Origin: Malachius bipustulatus
Lineage: Eukaryota; Arthropoda; Insecta; Coleoptera; Melyridae
Length of the DNA stretch: 64,000 bases
NCBI GenBank assembly: GCA_910589415.1
Contig: OU342633.1
Coordinates: 3,758,858-3,822,857, forward strand
Direction of reading: 5' to 3'
Both the position numbers and the translations under genes were made by a program. The notes under the pieces were generated by a model. It was not told the DNA's origin, searched no databases, and was given only the letters and a program-made list of their open reading frames with translations. Positions 10,490 to 19,650 of this stretch are shown here, piece by piece (positions within the stretch are counted from its first letter, which is position 1; each line of letters starts with the position of its first letter).

Positions 10490-11130
10490 CAGGTGTGATC
10501 AAAGGTGCACTAAGACAATATTACGTAATTAGAGAGGATCTAAGTATAATTGAGGATGTTTTATTTTATAACGATAGAATTTTTTATTTTATAACGATAG
10601 AATTATAGTACCTGAAAAATTGAGAATTCAGATGATTAGGTTAATACGTGGGGGTTATTTCGGGATGCCATATGGGTCGTATGAGTTTAAACAGTTTAGT
10701 CAAGACTATTGGTTTCAAATTAAAACGAATAGTCCACACTAACCTAAGAGGAATGGCTTTGCTGCGTTAGGTGACAAGACAGCCAAAAATATTCTAAGAA
10801 AGAGCCATGATCTAAATATTACTGTGATTACTTGAAATATAGAACATTTCGGTCTATCACCCGCTCAAATTCTTATGGGACGTAGACTAACACAAAGCTT
10901 CCGATTTTGGGAAAATTATTGGAGCCTGCACATTATGATAGGAATGAAGTCTATAAAAAAATTATGCCGGAAACAAGAGTTGGCCAAGAATTAATTATCG
11001 AAAATCAAAATAACAGGAGAGTTTTGCAATAAGTGAGAATGTCTCTTCGAAAAGGGAGAATGAGTGGGAACCAGAAAAAATTGTGGGAATAAGTAATAAA
11101 TACTCCCAGGTTTTACATTATAGCAGATTG
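10490..11130 (+). pseudogene. Ty3/Gypsy integrase remnants with internal deletion
   Basis: Fragments of the integrase N-terminal region (ALRQYYVIREDL...) are followed directly by a late integrase segment containing GLSPAQILMGRRL. The catalytic core between them, including the DDE residues, is absent, so a deletion of several hundred bases is inferred at about 10740-10850. A repeated 20-bp stretch (ATTTTATAACGATAGAAT) is seen near 10561-10605. Confidence 0.6.
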
Positions 11131-11399
11131 TTATGGTAGAGAGGGTCGCAGGAATAGTACGCGTATAAGAAAATCAAGAAATGAGACCAAGTTCAGGGTA
11201 CCTGAGAGTGACCATCATGAAATTAATATGTATGGTAAGAATGTAATAGAAAATGAACAAAGTGTTGGTGTCAAGGACAATGAAGTTAGTGGCAAAACCC
11301 CTGTTATGAAAAGAGTTGTGAAACGTCCAAAATTGCATTAACATTAACCTTAAGAAGAACGGAGTTGTTGTGATGTAGAGTTAGTAGAATATGGATTAC

Positions 11400-11603
11400 G
11401 TTATTTTAGTTATTATTGTAAGGTGAACGCGCTCACATAATGCATTTGATAGAGTAAGAGGCGCGCGCACATATCCACACAAGAATTGATGATGTCGGAG
11501 GTATAAAAATAAAAGCACGTTCGCTCTAAAATATGTTTTAATCCACCTCAAGTAAATAAATATATAATACTAATTACAATTATAAAATATAAATACATAG
11601 GTT
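11400..11603 (+). mobile_element. 3' LTR of the decayed Ty3/Gypsy element
   Basis: Direct repeat of 7555-7712, sharing the GGCGCGCGCACAT block, GATGTCGGAGGTATAAAAATAA and the CCACCTCAAG block. It continues upstream to about 11400, and the exact start was not determined. The two LTRs differ at many positions, consistent with an old insertion. Confidence 0.7.
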
Positions 11604-11802
11604 TTATCTTAACAGTTTCATTATAAAAAATTATACATAAAGGTTTATTGAACCTTCTCGGCGACATGCAGCAGTCCAAAGGTTAGACAGATCGCTACTG
11701 TTAGGGAATCTGGAATATTTAATACCCATACGTCCCTAATGTAACTCGATTATTATCTTTACTGGAAATCACTGCACATAATTTGAAGAAATTTATAATT
11801 AT

Positions 11803-12107
11803 CCAATCCAATTTGTGCCATACCCGCATATCGGGCGTAGGCTACCTCTCGCATATGTCTGTGGTGCGCGTGCTATCAGTTTACACAGACATATGGGACC
11901 TCCCTTTTTATTGCCGGAGTCCGAACGGCACTGTTTGAAAGGTTTTACTAGGCAAGGGTACTTGCGGTGGTTTGCCATTGTCTTCCGCAAGATGGATCCC
12001 GATCTTGGCTTGAGAAACACAACAAATAATTGTCGGCTGCTGGTGAGTTTCGAACCAAGGTATATCGGCACGGCGGACCAATCCACTGCGCCACGGGACC
12101 CACTTTA
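11803..12107 (-). mobile_element. tRNA-headed SINE, minus strand
   Basis: On the minus strand the element starts with a tRNA-like head: GTCCCGTGGCGCAGTGGATT holds a good box A (TGGCGCAGTGG) and GGTTCGAAACTC a good box B at about 12045-12056. The body contains GACAATGGCAAACCACCGC, a block that I recall in other arthropod SINE-like repeats. The 3' end is AATTGGATTGGAT. TTATAATTAT at 11793-11802 and 12108-12117 looks like the target duplication. The head is not a functional tRNA gene because no acceptor stem can be completed. Confidence 0.72.
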
Positions 12108-12117
12108 TTATAATTAT

Positions 12118-13430
12118 AATTTATATAAATTCATTAATAACACAGTTAAAACCAACTTCCAAATTTACTAACACAAACACACAAAAATTGAAAATATAAA
12201 TCACAAAAATCAAATCAATAAAGCAAAAGCTATTATTGTAGTATTGTGACAGAAATGTGACATTGTCTAAATTTAAATAATTACGGAATCGGTCAACTAT
12301 CGGAATCGGTTTCTACGTCATTGCGCAGAATATAGCGAAACTCGTTCAGCTAATGGCGTACCTGTGTAAGTAAAAAACGTGAGCATATCCAAGAAAAAAG
12401 TACGATTTTGGCTCTTGATGACGTGTTTATCCCCTTCGCTAAAGCATCAGGAACAAAAATCGCATTTTGAGCTAAAATCTATTAGCATTAAAATTGACAA
12501 AATCTACATGGGCACTAAATAACCACTGAGATATAAATTCTGTTAGATTAATTTGAAGATAACATTATGTCATCAGCAAGCGAAGGGAACGGGTAAAAAT
12601 TAAATATCTGGCGTTTGGTAAGACGGATGCTGTAATGACTAAGTAGACTTATCATTGCCTAACTTTGTTAGCTATGAAGTTAGTTGTGACAGCTTATTCG
12701 CAAGACTTCATCGTGATAACAGACCGCTTACAGCGTAATAATATTTTCAAGGGAATTAATTAACAAAGCCGTATAACTAAACTAAACCAAACCGCGTTGG
12801 CAATTATAAACAGAATGACTTGTTATGAAGATACATAATGATATAAATATATAAAGTATTTCACAGACATAATCTAAATAGCTTCTAAAATGATAAGAGC
12901 CCAATAACTAATATAATTATTGTAACTAAGTATAATGCTGCTTTCTTGTTACGTATAATTTGCTTACGCTATAAGACTAGACAGCAACCATCAACTATAT
13001 TATCTTCATTATATCTCTTACTCTATTGAATCTATTTTACAAAACTCACCGTTAACCCTTGAAGGGCTGATAGGCCAACTCATGCCTGACTAGAATATCA
13101 TAATATTATGATCTCAGTAAACAATTACTTATTTCTTTTCGAGATAATGGGAGTTTTATGAATTTTGTGAAATCGATTCTTTTCTATTCGATATTTTAGA
13201 AATTGCAAATTTTGTATTTTTGAAGCGCCCGACTTTTCCGGTGTTTAGTTATGCTACATGGCTCTTTGTAACAGTTAATTAGTAAATTACCTAAATTAAC
13301 TAAAATTAAATTAAGGAAACAGTAAATTACATGTTTCCTTAAGCATTGTGAGTCAACGATACTCGAGTTCGAATATAAGGGGCCCCTTCTGGCAACTGGG
13401 ATAACCACTCTCACTTTCATTCATTCTTTG
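12118..13430. other. Intergenic sequence with one repeat scrap
   Basis: No gene recognised. At about 12395-12450 there is a fragment shared with the repeat family at 19070-19650 and 58970-59545 (key words AAAAAAGTACGATTTTGGCTC and CCTTCGCTAAAG). At 13311-13342 a small hairpin has an 11-bp stem (TTAAGGAAACA and its complement) around a 10-base loop. Confidence 0.5.
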
Positions 13431-14318
13431 AGGTAATGTGCGGCGTTGCCGCTTGAACTAAACGTTAGAATAGTCGTAGCTTACTAGGCTCGTTTAACGC
13501 TTTTGTGTTTTGCTCAAGATATGCTTCATTTATTTGTACCTCAGGTTTGTGAGACCTGTTTACCTTAATTGTTTATTCGTAGATATACTCTGAACTTGCC
13601 TGATTCGGACGTAGCTTTCTTAGCAAGTAATGTTTTATTACCTCCCAGCAATATTCAGGTATGTGATAGTCCTTGGACTAGAAGTTCTGGTTTATTAATG
13701 AAAAATTCCTTTTTTAATGGGATATTTTTCAACCTGCGATATTGAACACATCTCTCGAGCGTTTTCGACATTATTAACAGAATCATGATCACCTCTAATC
13801 GAATTACAGACCCCATTCCTTTATTATTGCTCAGACGCAATAATTAGAGTGTTGGAAAATTGGACTAACATACTCGTAAGTATAACCAGCTATTGCGGGC
13901 GTAGCTTATGAAGCAGATGACCAACAGCATCTCCCAGCCGTGTTATCGAGAATTACCTATCAAAAGGAATCGGGATAACCAAATCAGTTTAGTGGTTACG
14001 TTTCTCGTTAATTCATCGTTGTTTGTGACTTGCACTTTATAACAAGCCTGAGCGCTGCTATGACTACTCTATCGTTTTATTTATTTTAGTTGGAACTTCT
14101 CGCATCATACTTTGTTTTTCACAATTTTCGTTAAATTTCCTGACTTGTGGTTTGCTTTGGCCTACTCTATCCTACTCTGAGGGTGCTTTATTGCCCCGTT
14201 GCGTACTACTATTTCCACTTTAAAGAGTCACGCTCTTTTACCGGTTACCCGAGGTCTCCATCTGGACTTCGAGATGAATCCCTCCCCCAACGTGTGGTAG
14301 TCGAGTACCTCAATACTC
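13431..14318. other. T-rich non-coding tract of unknown origin
   Basis: Base composition and word use differ from the flanks: pyrimidine-rich on this strand with many TTATT and CCT words. It resembles 14750-15650, which suggests that one repeat was split by the LINE fragment between them. No protein was recognised. Confidence 0.35.
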
Positions 14319-14702
14319 AATACTCGAGTACAAGCCATCCGCTTGATTGGGGACCCAGATTTGACAAAAAATTTAGACACTCTCGAACATCGAAGAAGAG
14401 TAGCTGACCTGAGTCTGTTTTACAGATATTTTAATGGAAAGTGTTCAAAAGACGTGGCCCGCTTGATCCCACCAAGAACAAGACCGGGCAGAAATACACG
14501 TCGAGCCACAGACGCTCATCCGTATCAGGTTCAGCTCGTTACACTTCGTACCACCCTATTTCAGACTTCTTTTATGTATAGAACCGCATCACTTTGGAAT
14601 AGCATTCCAAAGGGCGTGTTTCCCGAAGTATACAACTTACAGAGATTCAAGGCCAACGTGAATCGATATCTCCGCTCATGCACCGCTCCCAGAGCGTCAT
14701 AG
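14319..14702 (+). pseudogene. Jockey/CR1-type LINE reverse transcriptase, extreme C-terminus
   Basis: The frame starts inside the RT C-terminal region with VQAIRLIGDPDL, then TLEHRRRVADLSLFYRYFNG, TSFMYRTASLWNSIP and FPEVYNLQRFKANVNRYL, ending at a TAG at 14700. This block order is the standard C-terminal signature of insect jockey/CR1-related LINE polyproteins. AATAAA and a poly-A run follow at 14731-14744. The copy is strongly 5'-truncated, as expected from target-primed reverse transcription. The last 125 codons are uninterrupted. Confidence 0.82.
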
Positions 14703-14745
14703 AGATTTCCCTGCAGTGCATGTGCATTTTCAATAAAAAAAAAAC
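14703..14745 (+). terminator. LINE 3' UTR with AATAAA and poly-A tail
   Basis: A short untranslated segment ends CAATAAAAAAAAAAC, so the polyadenylation signal and the tail overlap. It marks the 3' end of the LINE fragment. Confidence 0.65.
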
Positions 14746-15056
14746 TATTATAACTCCTAATCGAATATTGTAATGTAACTGGTATTTCCTGATAATGTAG
14801 GTGAGTAGCAGGTGCTACACCTGACAACGCTGCCTTGTTCTATCTGGACCTGTTCTATCCTATTCTATATCTGAGGATGCTACTGCGATCTTCATTCTTG
14901 GTGTTTGCTCACTTTCTCTTTCTAAAATGTCGTATTATTTAAAGGGACAGGTTCTTTTCTAATATCCGGTCGATCCTACATCTGCGCTAAATAAACTCGG
15001 ACTCTTTTATAAATCGGATGATTTGTGTATTATTTTCGTGGTCAATTCCCTAACTG

Positions 15057-15300
15057 AATTATTTCTGATAATGGGCCGTTTTATTTATTCACAGGTTATT
15101 TATTCCTGACCTGGGTTTATTTTCCTACTTTCCTCCTAGCTCTATCTCCTTACAGCGAATTTGTAATTATTCGTTGAAATATTTCTATTTCCTGCCTAAC
15201 TTGAATTATTCCTAATAACGTGCCACTTTAATTATTCACAGGTTATTTAATTCCTGACCTGGGTTTGATTTTCCTCCAAGCTATATCTCGATTTCCTATA
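15057..15300. repeat. Two-copy direct repeat of about 145 bp
   Basis: Copy 1 starts near 15057 and copy 2 near 15201. Both carry TTATTCACAGGTTATTTA, then TTCCTGACCTGGGTTT, then a CTATATCTC-like word. They differ by small indels. The surrounding 14750-15650 is non-coding. Confidence 0.65.
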
Positions 15301-15709
15301 CGGTGCATTTATTTCTTTACCTTGTATTTTAACGTCGGTTTATAGGTCGGGCGTTTATTTATCGGGGCCGTCTTTCTTATTATTGTGCTGGCGATTGAGG
15401 CCGGTGCTCCTATCTCGCTTGAATCGGGGTTCTTTCTTTTGCGGTTGGACATGGTTATTTTCTAGAAGCAGACATTGTCCTTATGAATCACGGATCTCTC
15501 CTCGATTCTTAGTGAAACTAAATTCGAATCTTATGGATGGAGTGAATAATTATAAAATGGGTTTTAATGCTTGTTGTGTCAGCGTAGTAATTTCTCGCTT
15601 CTTCGAATAGTCCTAATATTGTTCTTTAAAAGAAAATTTTAATTTTAGCAACGTGGGCGAAAACAGGAAGGTGCCTAATCGATTTTTATTTAGTGATGTA
15701 AAAAAGGAA

Positions 15710-15990
15710 CGGTGCGATACTCTCTAGGAGTTCCCACCGTTAGGATGCAGAAAAGAGAGACGGTGCGATACTCTCTAGGAGTTTCCACCGGTAGGATGCA
15801 GAAAGAGAAACGGTGCGATACTCTCTAGGAGTTTCCACCGGTAGGATGCAGAAAGAGAAACGGTGCGATACTCTCTAGCAGTTTCCACCGGTAGATAGGA
15901 ATTTGTTTATGCGATACCCTCAGAGTGGTTTCCAAAAATAACAAGAAAGGAATGCTACTTATGCGATACTCTCTAGGAGTTACCAAAAGA
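15710..15990. repeat. Tandem repeat, unit about 50 bp, six copies
   Basis: Copies begin with GGTGCGATACTCTCTAGGAG at 15711, 15762, 15812 and 15862, giving unit lengths of 50-51 bp, and contain TTCCACCGGTAGGATGCAG. Two further decayed copies follow at about 15909 and 15959 (ATGCGATAC...). The first four are nearly identical and the last two are not, so the array decays in one direction. No coding role is evident, and a transposon untranslated region or LTR array is possible. Confidence 0.85.
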
Positions 15991-16373
15991 TAGCGGAGGA
16001 AAGAGTCAGTCCGGCGAGGAGCGAAGTCCAAGCAAGACTGACAACCCCTTTACATCCGATGCGTGCTTTTATAGCCAGATTTTGACCAGGCACCATTGTC
16101 TTATTCGGCGGGAACGGTCCGGCGGTTGCTTTCTATCACGGCCTGCTCGCGTGATTCTTTAAGTAACACAATGCATCGGGGACTTTCCGTTCCGTTGATG
16201 TTTAAGCTTGCCTCTCGTGCCTGTATTATGAAAGAAGTCGAGCGGCCGAGATTCCTCATCTATTATACCTACTCAGGCCGACTATCCCGTGGATATACGA
16301 ATGAGAAAAGAAACGAAAAATTGTAATTATTTTACGTACCTAGGGCCGGTTTATCTCACCGGTATTTAAAATT
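15991..16373. other. GC-richer non-coding segment after the array
   Basis: Contains an open frame at 16096-16326 with no recognisable family. Together with 15650-15990 it may belong to one unknown repeat unit. Confidence 0.3.
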
Positions 16374-17574
16374 GTTGACGCGTAGTATCTAAAAAAAAAT
16401 TAAATTTCTCGAAAACCAAACAATCTATGGAGAAAAATCAAAATTGGTTTTGTGGGGACATAAAATGCAACATTTTTTTGCCATTCTCATCTATTATGAA
16501 TAAGTTTTAATATAATATTACAATATAGTACCTACAATTATTATGGTCCGCTAGTTTTTGCTATTTTGGGTAATTTCAGGGCTAATAGAAATAATTGAAT
16601 TAAATATGATGTATTATCTTCTAGTTCAAGGCATTACCTCAATGTTGAAAATGTTATTAAAGATAAATAAATTTACATTTTGCAATTTTACCAGCATATT
16701 AAAGTTAGCCAAATTTTGCCAAATTTTTTAATATATTCTAAAAAAAAACAAAACAAATTAAAAATGTAGGTAGCTAAAAATTTTTTTTAAGTACACTTAT
16801 CGTATAACAATATTTCGTAGTTTAAAAAAAAAATTTAGCTACATTTCTTTAATGTGCCTTCTCGATTACTTCAACTGTACTGGTAAAATTTCAAAATGTA
16901 ATTGTTTTATTTTGAACTTTTTCAGCATTAAGGTAATGCCCTGATCTAAAAGATAACACATCTATACCATTATATTGATTTTAATAATTTTTATTAAGGC
17001 TGCAAATACTCAAAATAGCAAAAACTAACGGACAATAATTGTACCTACTATATTTTATTATTTATTATAAAAGAAGTAATTGCCAAAAAATTATATTAAT
17101 TGAAAATTGCTAGTCTTAATACTGTTGTGTTATAATTATTATAAATTTTCAATGACAAAACATCTGTCAAAGAAAATAGTTGACGAAAAATTACAATTTT
17201 TCTAATTCATTTAATCACCAAATGTTTCCAGACCTATTGAATTGGTCAAATTATTGTAAGTTATCTTTAGTAAGTAGCTGCTATATCGTTAACTTTTTGT
17301 CATTTTAGAATCCCGAAGATGACCCAAATTGTTCGGTCGAAACGTTGATATTATAATAAAGACCACACTTTAAGAAGAGACTTTTTGCCTATAACCCTTA
17401 GCAATTTTAAATTTTATTATTTATATTGTAAAACTTATTCATAATAAATGAGAATGGCAAAAACATGTTGCATTTTATGTTTCCTTTAGAACCCTTATTG
17501 ATTTTTCTTCATACGTTGTTTGGTTTTCGAGAAATTTTATTTTTTTCTAGAGGCTGCGCGGCAACAATTTGAAA
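16374..17574. mobile_element. Long palindromic element with an interrupted right arm
   Basis: The outer arm 16380-16530 pairs with about 17420-17560 (shared words TTTCTCGAAAACCAAACAA and GCCATTCTCAT). The inner arm 16535-16720 pairs with 16870-17060 (shared words TAGTTTTTGCTATTTTG and AAGGCATTACCT). Between 17080 and 17400 the right arm holds about 320 bases with no partner on the left, apparently an insertion. No protein is encoded. Confidence 0.7.
17080..17400. mobile_element. Insertion in the palindrome's right arm
   Basis: Unpaired segment containing GAAGATGACCCAAATTG and GGTCGAAACGTTGATATT at about 17315-17352. The pairing GACCC/GGTC followed by GAAACG resembles a motif seen at the ends of some insect retroelements and in hammerhead-type ribozyme cores. 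The full ribozyme consensus (CTGATGA) is not present, so identity is open. Confidence 0.35.
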
Positions 17575-18195
17575 CGCCCGAAAATTCGGGCTCATTAAAA
17601 ATACAAAATTTTCAATTTCTAAAATATTGAATAACTCGAAAACTATGATGACATATTGGAAAAAATTACAAAACACTTTCTTTTAGGAAATTACTCAAGC
17701 TTTCCTTCTTTTAATAAGTATTTTTTGATATATCTAACGATTAACGAGTTATTAAAGAAAAATAGGTTTTTTCGCATAAGGGTGGCCTTTTTTTGGAAAG
17801 AAGGACGCGCGAAAATCCCAAATAAGAATTTTAATGAACTCTGAGAATTTTTTACTTTACTACAAGTAATCAGGTAAGTGCATGTTTTATTTAAAAAAAA
17901 AACAATAAAGCGGGATACGAATAAAATCTTATTGACAAAAAAGTTGTAAGTACTTGTAATTTCCTAATCTGACACAAAAATAAAAACAAAAAAAAGCCAT
18001 TGTACCTACTTTTTTTTAAGTTTTTTCAAAATAATATTCGTTGAGGTGCTTACCGGAATGCCACTGGACTTCATAATTTTAATTTATTTAGAGCTAAATA
18101 GGCCTTACTACAGCAAATAAAACTGATAAATTTCAACAATATTAGGTAAAGTATATTTGAGATATTTTTGAAAGAGAACATATTTTAATAAAAAT
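17575..18195. other. AT-rich sequence, no gene recognised
   Basis: Contains words such as GAATAACTCGAAAACTA that resemble flanks of other palindromic repeats here, but I could not find a partner arm. The open frame at 17656-17844 is low-complexity. Confidence 0.35.
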
Positions 18196-18199
18196 TTAA

Positions 18200-18922
18200 C
18201 ACTCTCACTGCCAAAGTGAAAAAACAATTTTTGGTCCCACAGGCCAAGGGTGTTTCTGTCTCAGCTGTTATGTTTAAATAGCGGTTTTTAATATAAATTT
18301 AATTTCTGCAATTTTTTTCTGTATTTTTTGGAAATATTTATAGCGTGTATCAAAAATGATACACGTGGCCTGGGCATACAATGTTACAAGCAATGTTACC
18401 GGAAATATGGTAAACACGGTAAAATCGTAGATGGCCGAAAGAAGATGCCATCACAAGTTGGTACTGTTTGCGACACTTGCGATGGAACTCCTTTCTTCTG
18501 CAGATATTGCTTCAACAAAATGCATTAGAATTTTTTTTTTTTCATTTACCGGTTGATTACCTATATAATACAATAAAATTTACTAAACGAACTCTTCTTA
18601 TATATCCTTAGTCTCGACTTTCTAAGTAACCAAACACACAGTCACAGCTTCGGAAATACATAATGTATTTCCAAAGGTACTTATTGCAAGGCAATGAATA
18701 CAAATAACAAAATTTCGATAGACAGGAGGCCAAAACTCGCAGTACAATGTCCATTCCCAGGCCAGGCCTGTCGTTTTAGCGTGTAAATGTACATATACGT
18801 GTCTTCGTTTCGATACACCGACGCTATGAAAATAGGACTACTTGGTGTATCATTTATAATACACTTGGCCTGCACGATGGACACATGGTGTATCATAAAT
18901 GATACACTTGGCGGCGAGAGTG
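18200..18922 (+). mobile_element. Defective piggyBac-type element
   Basis: Flanked by TTAA on both sides (18196-18199, 18923-18926), the hallmark piggyBac target. The ends CACTCTCACTGCCAA and the complement of TTGGCGGCGAGAGTG are inverted repeats. Inside is the C-terminal part of a transposase (18328-18528). Three near-palindromes of the form GTGTATCAT...ATGATACAC followed by TTGGC or GTGGC lie at about 18345, 18843 and 18889, likely subterminal binding sites. Most of the transposase gene, including the DDD core, is missing. Confidence 0.85.
18328..18528 (+). pseudogene. piggyBac transposase C-terminal cysteine-rich domain
   Basis: The frame reads YKQCYRKYGKHGK..., TVCDTCDGTPFFCRYCFNKM and a stop. 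The cysteine spacing (CxxC...CxxCxxxPxxCxxC) and terminal His match the zinc-binding C-terminal domain of piggyBac transposases, which contacts the terminal DNA. Only about 50 of roughly 570 usual residues remain, so it cannot catalyse anything. It may be a frozen remnant of internal deletion. Confidence 0.75.
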
Positions 18923-19069
18923 TTAACACCCTCCTGTATCTCAAAAATTTTAGAGCAATACTTTATAGGAAAAATAATTATTTATTATACAAGGGAATAA
19001 AGTTATTGATTTTAGCTCGAGTACGATTTCGAGCTAAATTTGATACGATTTGGTTACAATCATATCCAG

Positions 19070-19650
19070 AGCTAAGATCGAACTTTTTTCTTGTGTACAA
19101 TTTACAATTTTCTTCTGTGAGAAAAAGTCTCAGTGTTAGAAACTCAAAAAACGTAATTAGATAACTGAAAATAATGGCAGAACGTTGATCTCAGTTGAAT
19201 TTGATTTTTCAAACTGGTCGACTTTTGTAGTAATCGACGTTGCCTGGTAACGAAACGATTTAATTCCATATAGATGTCATAATTTAATTTAAATTGATGA
19301 AAGTTTTGCAAAGATGCATCTAAGTTTTTGATGAGTGAATTTAATAATATGTTTAGTAATTGTTATGAAAATTCCCTTAACAATAATTTCCATTTGAACA
19401 TTAGGGATATTAATGTGTCACTTTCGTGTACGCATATTTGGTATAAATTTGATGATATCTGATTGTTATTAGTAGCTATACCTAAGCCGTCATTTCGGGG
19501 AAAAAGTACGAATTTTTTCCCTGCTAATTTAATTTTTTCCTCGGTAAGAAGCAGTTCATATAAAGTGGCATTTTTACACCTGATGATAAAGGGAAAAAAT
19601 GTCCAAATTTTAGGCCGTCGCAGAAAAAATATAATTATTTTTACTTGTTC
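19070..19650 (+). mobile_element. Dispersed repeat family, copy A
   Basis: About 580 bp matching 58970-59545 in the opposite orientation. Shared landmarks are CAGTGTTAGAA, AGATAACTGAAAAT, GACGTTGCCTGG.TAACGAAACG, GTAGCTATACCTAAGCCG, ATTTCGGGG and CGTCGCAGAAAAAA. A scrap of the same family is at 12395-12450. No protein was recognised, and it could be a non-autonomous element or a UTR. Confidence 0.7.

Noticed and set aside
12040..12107. tRNA gene on the minus strand
   Set aside because: Boxes A and B are present but no acceptor stem closes, and it is attached to a SINE body with a target duplication.
11815..12171. 118-codon open frame
   Set aside because: It lies antisense across the SINE and has no domain; it is a chance frame in a repeat.
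15710..15990. CRISPR-like array
   Set aside because: Units are contiguous 50-bp tandem copies with no unique spacers, and the context is eukaryotic.
17312..17352. Hammerhead ribozyme
   Set aside because: The paired GACC/GGTC and GAAAC are suggestive, but the CTGATGA core is absent and stems I and III could not be drawn convincingly.
18787..19164. 125-codon open frame
   Set aside because: Crosses the right end of the piggyBac element and its TTAA flank into another repeat, and has no recognisable domain.
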